64,000 bases of DNA. It comes from Prosthecobacter vanneervenii (GTDB lineage: Bacteria > Verrucomicrobiota > Verrucomicrobiia > Verrucomicrobiales > Verrucomicrobiaceae). The translations under genes and the position numbers were made by a program. The DNA lies in the NCBI RefSeq assembly GCF_014203095.1, contig NZ_JACHIG010000008.1, positions 248,001 through 312,000 of the forward strand. The letters are read 5' to 3'. The notes below the pieces were generated by a model that saw only the letters and a list, made by a program, of their open reading frames with translations, searched no databases and was not told the origin of the DNA. Shown here piece after piece: positions 61,458-64,000 of this stretch. Every line of letters begins with the position of its first letter. The stretch's first letter is position 1.

Positions 61458-63452
61458 ATGACCTTCCTCGTCCCAGCGCTCCTCTTCGCCCTGCCGCTCG
61501 CTGCGCTGCCGGTGGTCATTCATTTGATCCACCTGTACCGCCGCCGTCAGGTGAAGTGGGCGGCCATGATGTTCCTGCGCATGGCGCAGCGCATGAACAA
61601 AGGTCTCTCGCGTCTGCGACAGATCCTCATCCTCACCTGCCGCGTGCTCGCCGTGGCGGCCATCCTCTTCGTCATCACCCGGCCCATGGCGGGTGGCCTG
61701 CTCGGCCTCACCGGCGGTGTGCCGGACACCGTCATCGTCCTGCTCGACCGCTCCGCCAGCATGGAGCAGCAGAACCTCGCCACTGGCACCAGCAAGCGCG
61801 CCGCCAGCATCGCCAAGCTCTCCCAGGCCCTGCGCGACACCGTCGGCACACGCTCCAAGCTCGTCCTCATCGAAAACGCCCGCCTCCAGCCTCAGCTCCT
61901 CGACAAGCCCGAATCTCTCATCGATCTCCCGCTCACCGGCCCCACCGACACCGCCGCCGATGTGCCCGCACTGCTCCAAGGCGCGCTCGACTACATCAGC
62001 CGCAATCAAACCGGCCGCACCGATGTCTGGGTGCTTAGCGATCTCCGCCAGAGCGACTGGGATGCCGCCAGCGGCCGCTGGCCCTCACTCCGCAGCGCCT
62101 TCGCCTCTCTGAAGGGCCTGCGCTTCCACCTGCTCACCTACGCACAGCCTGCTGCAGGAAATCTCTCCATCTCGGTGCAGCGCATCGTCCGCAACGAAAC
62201 CGCAGACAAGGCTGAGCTCCTGCTCGATCTCCGCGTCACTCGCAGCTCCAATTCGCACGAGCCTTTGGAGCTGCCGCTGCGCTTCGTGGTCAATGACGTC
62301 AGCACCACGGTCAAAATGGAGATGAAGGACTCCCAGCTCGTGCTGCAGGGCCACGCCATCCCCATCGACAAAACCACCAAACGCGGCTCCGGCCGTGTCG
62401 AGCTTCCCGCAGACACCTCGCCATCAGACAACGTTTATCACTTCGTCTTCGACGAACCCGCCGTGATGCAGTCCGTCATCATCAGCGATGACGAGGCCGA
62501 GGCCCGTCCCCTGCAGGCCGCACTGGAGGCTGCCGCCGATCCCACCCGCAAATACACCTCCACTCTGCTGCCCCCTTCCCGCGCTGCGGAGATTCCCTGG
62601 GATGACACCGCTTTCATCCTCTGGCACGCCCCTCTGCCAAAGACGGACAACCTGATCTCCCGGCAGCTCATGAATCATCTCGCCGCAGGCCGCAGCATCC
62701 TCTTCCTCCCGGTTGAATCCTCCAGCGCGGAAGCCTTCGGCGGCCTCCACTGGGGCTCATGGACCACCGGCAGCAAACCCGCCACCCTCGAATGGTGGCG
62801 CAATGACGCCGGCCTCCTGGCCAATACCCGCAACGGCACCGCCCTCCCTGTCGGCGAACTCGAAGTCACCCGCCGCTGCGACATCCTCGGCGAGGGCACC
62901 CCTCTAGCCCGCCTCACCGGCAGCCGCCCCCTGCTCATGCGCGCCGACATACCAGGCGATGGCAATGCCTGGTTCCTCGGCACCCTCCCCGGCTCCGGCT
63001 CCTCCAGCCTCGCCCGTGATGGCGTCGTCATGTTTGCCATGCTTCACCGCGCGCTCAATGAAGGCGCACGCAGCCTCGGCAAGGCCCAGCAGCGCGAGGC
63101 CGGTGCCACCGCCCTCGGCACTGGCGACCTCACCCTCTGGAAGCGACACGGCCCCACCATCCTCAGCACCGAGCAACCCCTCCGCGCCGGCATCCTCGAA
63201 AACGCCGACAAGCTCGTCGCCCTCAACCGCCCCCTCCGCGAAGACTCCCCCGAAACCCTCGGCCCCGCCGCCCTCGCTGAACTCTTCGCCGGCCTCGACC
63301 ACCACATCATCGAAGACCAGGTCGAAAACCAATCCAGCCTCGCCAGCGAAATCTGGCGCACCTTCCTCTTCATCATGGCCCTCTCCCTCCTCATCGAGGC
63401 CCTCCTCTGCATGCCAGCCAGGCGCGACCCACAACCTTCTCTTGCCCGATGA
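61458..63452 (+). CDS. BatA-type membrane protein with vWA domain
   Basis: A 664-residue protein. The N-terminal aerotolerance-regulator-type segment has two membrane helices (about 1-25 and 52-72), with VIHLIHLYRRRQVKWAAMMFL between them. The vWA domain begins at VIVLLDRSASME (MIDAS Asp-x-Ser-x-Ser). A long periplasmic part follows, and a C-terminal helix (about 635-655) returns to the membrane. It should act with the MoxR ATPase in an envelope complex of unknown substrate. Its TGA at 63450-63452 precedes the second inverted repeat by 17 bp. Confidence 0.88.
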   Translation: MTFLVPALLFALPLAALPVVIHLIHLYRRRQVKWAAMMFLRMAQRMNKGLSRLRQILILTCRVLAVAAILFVITRPMAGGLLGLTGGVPDTVIVLLDRSASMEQQNLATGTSKRAASIAKLSQALRDTVGTRSKLVLIENARLQPQLLDKPESLIDLPLTGPTDTAADVPALLQGALDYISRNQTGRTDVWVLSDLRQSDWDAASGRWPSLRSAFASLKGLRFHLLTYAQPAAGNLSISVQRIVRNETADKAELLLDLRVTRSSNSHEPLELPLRFVVNDVSTTVKMEMKDSQLVLQGHAIPIDKTTKRGSGRVELPADTSPSDNVYHFVFDEPAVMQSVIISDDEAEARPLQAALEAAADPTRKYTSTLLPPSRAAEIPWDDTAFILWHAPLPKTDNLISRQLMNHLAAGRSILFLPVESSSAEAFGGLHWGSWTTGSKPATLEWWRNDAGLLANTRNGTALPVGELEVTRRCDILGEGTPLARLTGSRPLLMRADIPGDGNAWFLGTLPGSGSSSLARDGVVMFAMLHRALNEGARSLGKAQQREAGATALGTGDLTLWKRHGPTILSTEQPLRAGILENADKLVALNRPLREDSPETLGPAALAELFAGLDHHIIEDQVENQSSLASEIWRTFLFIMALSLLIEALLCMPARRDPQPSLAR

Positions 63453-63469
63453 CTCCCCGTTGTTCGTCC

Positions 63470-63632
63470 TCGTCCTCCTACTCGAACTCGTCCTCGATCC
63501 CATCGAGTTCGACAGCTCGTGGACTCACGAACCACATCCAATCACCACCAGCAGAAGGCTTGGATAAAATCGGTCATTCCACCGACCTGCGTGAACTTAA
63601 TCGATCGAGGACGAGTTCGAGTAGGAGGACGA
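63470..63632. repeat. Long inverted repeat related to the four-helix-bundle element arms
   Basis: Arms 63470-63499 and 63603-63632 are perfectly complementary over 30 bp, separated by 103 bp, with partial pairing continuing on both sides. The left arm shares CCTCCTACTC and, three bases on, CTC(C/G)TCCTC with the left arm at 59402-59435. It occupies the gap between the BatA gene and the next vWA gene. The 103 bp centre holds no convincing gene. It could be a gene-less derivative of the same element or a palindromic repeat of the REP/MITE type. Confidence 0.8.
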
Positions 63633-63651
63633 TAACGACGCCATCGCTTCC

Positions 63652-64000
63652 ATGACCCCCACCACCTCCCAGCTCGTCTTCACTCCCACGCCTGCCTCCT
63701 TCGGCATCGGCGTGGCGTTTGTCGTCGCCATCGGGGGTCTCGCATTCATGGCCTGGCGTCGCAGCGGCTGGCGCGCCAGCACGGGCTGGCTTGAGCTGCT
63801 GCGTTTCATCATCGCCGTGGCCATCGCCATCACGCTCATGCAGCCGGAGTGGCTGGAGACCTTCAAGCCCCAGACACGCCCCACCCTTGCAGTACTTCAC
63901 GATGTCTCCGGCAGCATGACTACCAAGGACATTGTCGAAAAATCCAAGCCCAACGCCGAGCCGCTCGCACGCGAGGCCGCAGCAAAGCCCCTGACCGACA
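63652..64000 (+). CDS. Membrane vWA/Bat-like protein, N-terminal part (truncated by window edge)
   Basis: The first 116 codons are visible. Two hydrophobic segments (about 17-34, FGIGVAFVVAIGGLAFMAW, and 49-62, LRFIIAVAIAITLM) precede a vWA start with the MIDAS motif LHDVSGSMTTKD. The frame stays open to base 64000. It continues the MoxR-DUF58-BatA operon, 199 bp after the BatA gene because of the intervening repeat. Confidence 0.85.
   Translation, partial: MTPTTSQLVFTPTPASFGIGVAFVVAIGGLAFMAWRRSGWRASTGWLELLRFIIAVAIAITLMQPEWLETFKPQTRPTLAVLHDVSGSMTTKDIVEKSKPNAEPLAREAAAKPLTD

Noticed and set aside
63470-63632. CRISPR array
   Set aside because: There are only two arms, and they are inverted rather than direct repeats, with no further units or cas genes.
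63449-63655. A 68-codon plus-strand frame overlapping the BatA stop with ATGA
   Set aside because: It runs through the inverted repeat and codes for Ser/Arg-rich low-complexity sequence; the repeat explains it better than a gene.

Overview
The window reads as the chromosome of a GC-rich Verrucomicrobiota bacterium, probably near Prosthecobacter or Verrucomicrobium. This is an inference. It rests on gene families typical of the Planctomycetota/Verrucomicrobiota group: two DUF1549/DUF1553 cytochrome-like proteins, a Tat-exported DUF1501 protein, a cytochrome c/WD40 giant, a Tat-exported Gfo/Idh/MocA oxidoreductase and PQQ-propeller and GH71/99-like secreted proteins. Nearly all of the sequence is coding. 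Genes are tightly packed with many ATGA stop/start overlaps. No rRNA, tRNA, CRISPR array or classical insertion sequence was recognised.

Layout. 1-10.9 kb: the 5' part of dnaE, a secreted hypothetical, an FHA-adenylate cyclase, a miaB/GNAT pair, a RidA protein, a serine hydrolase, a GH71/99-like protein, a zinc ribbon, an oxidoreductase and a DUF4272 protein. 10.9-18.1 kb: one minus-strand operon DUF1501, DUF1549/1553, cytochrome/WD40. 18.5-24.4 kb: ychF and the plus-strand operon tgt-yajC-secDF. 24.4-24.8 kb: a gene-free interval between two facing terminators, with two tight hairpins. 24.8-32.6 kb: L,D-transpeptidase, HAD phosphatase, PHP phosphatase, a divergent folP, an RGG-rich protein, psd, xerD and ssb. 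32.6-39.4 kb: a second DUF1549/1553 protein, small envelope proteins, an SGNH esterase, a PQQ propeller and an N-formylglutamate amidohydrolase-like protein. 39.3-48.6 kb: an eight-gene minus-strand cluster. 48.7-58.3 kb: APC permease, hypotheticals, a lone OmpR-type regulator, a pore-less voltage-sensor-like protein, rph and a histone-deacetylase-family enzyme. 58.4-64 kb: a MoxR-DUF58-BatA-VWA operon that continues past the right edge.

Two regions look most novel. The first is the 39.3-48.6 kb cluster. It combines two urea-transporter-fold membrane proteins (one fused to an M23 peptidase, one apparently split by TPRs) with a PqqD-like peptide-binding domain, an ATP-grasp ligase, a PLP decarboxylase-like enzyme, a PaaK-like adenylating enzyme, a secreted TPR protein and a small membrane-anchored protein. 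Together they suggest an uncharacterised pathway that makes or modifies an amino-acid or peptide product at the envelope. The second is a four-helix-bundle (S23-like) gene flanked by long inverted repeats, inserted between moxR and the DUF58 gene. A related inverted repeat without a gene lies 3.5 kb downstream in the same operon. The pair looks like a small mobile or palindromic element family.

The promoter upstream of 54120 is close to the sigma70 consensus and puts the predicted transcription start on the ATG. Very short divergent gaps elsewhere also point to leaderless or nearly leaderless transcripts.
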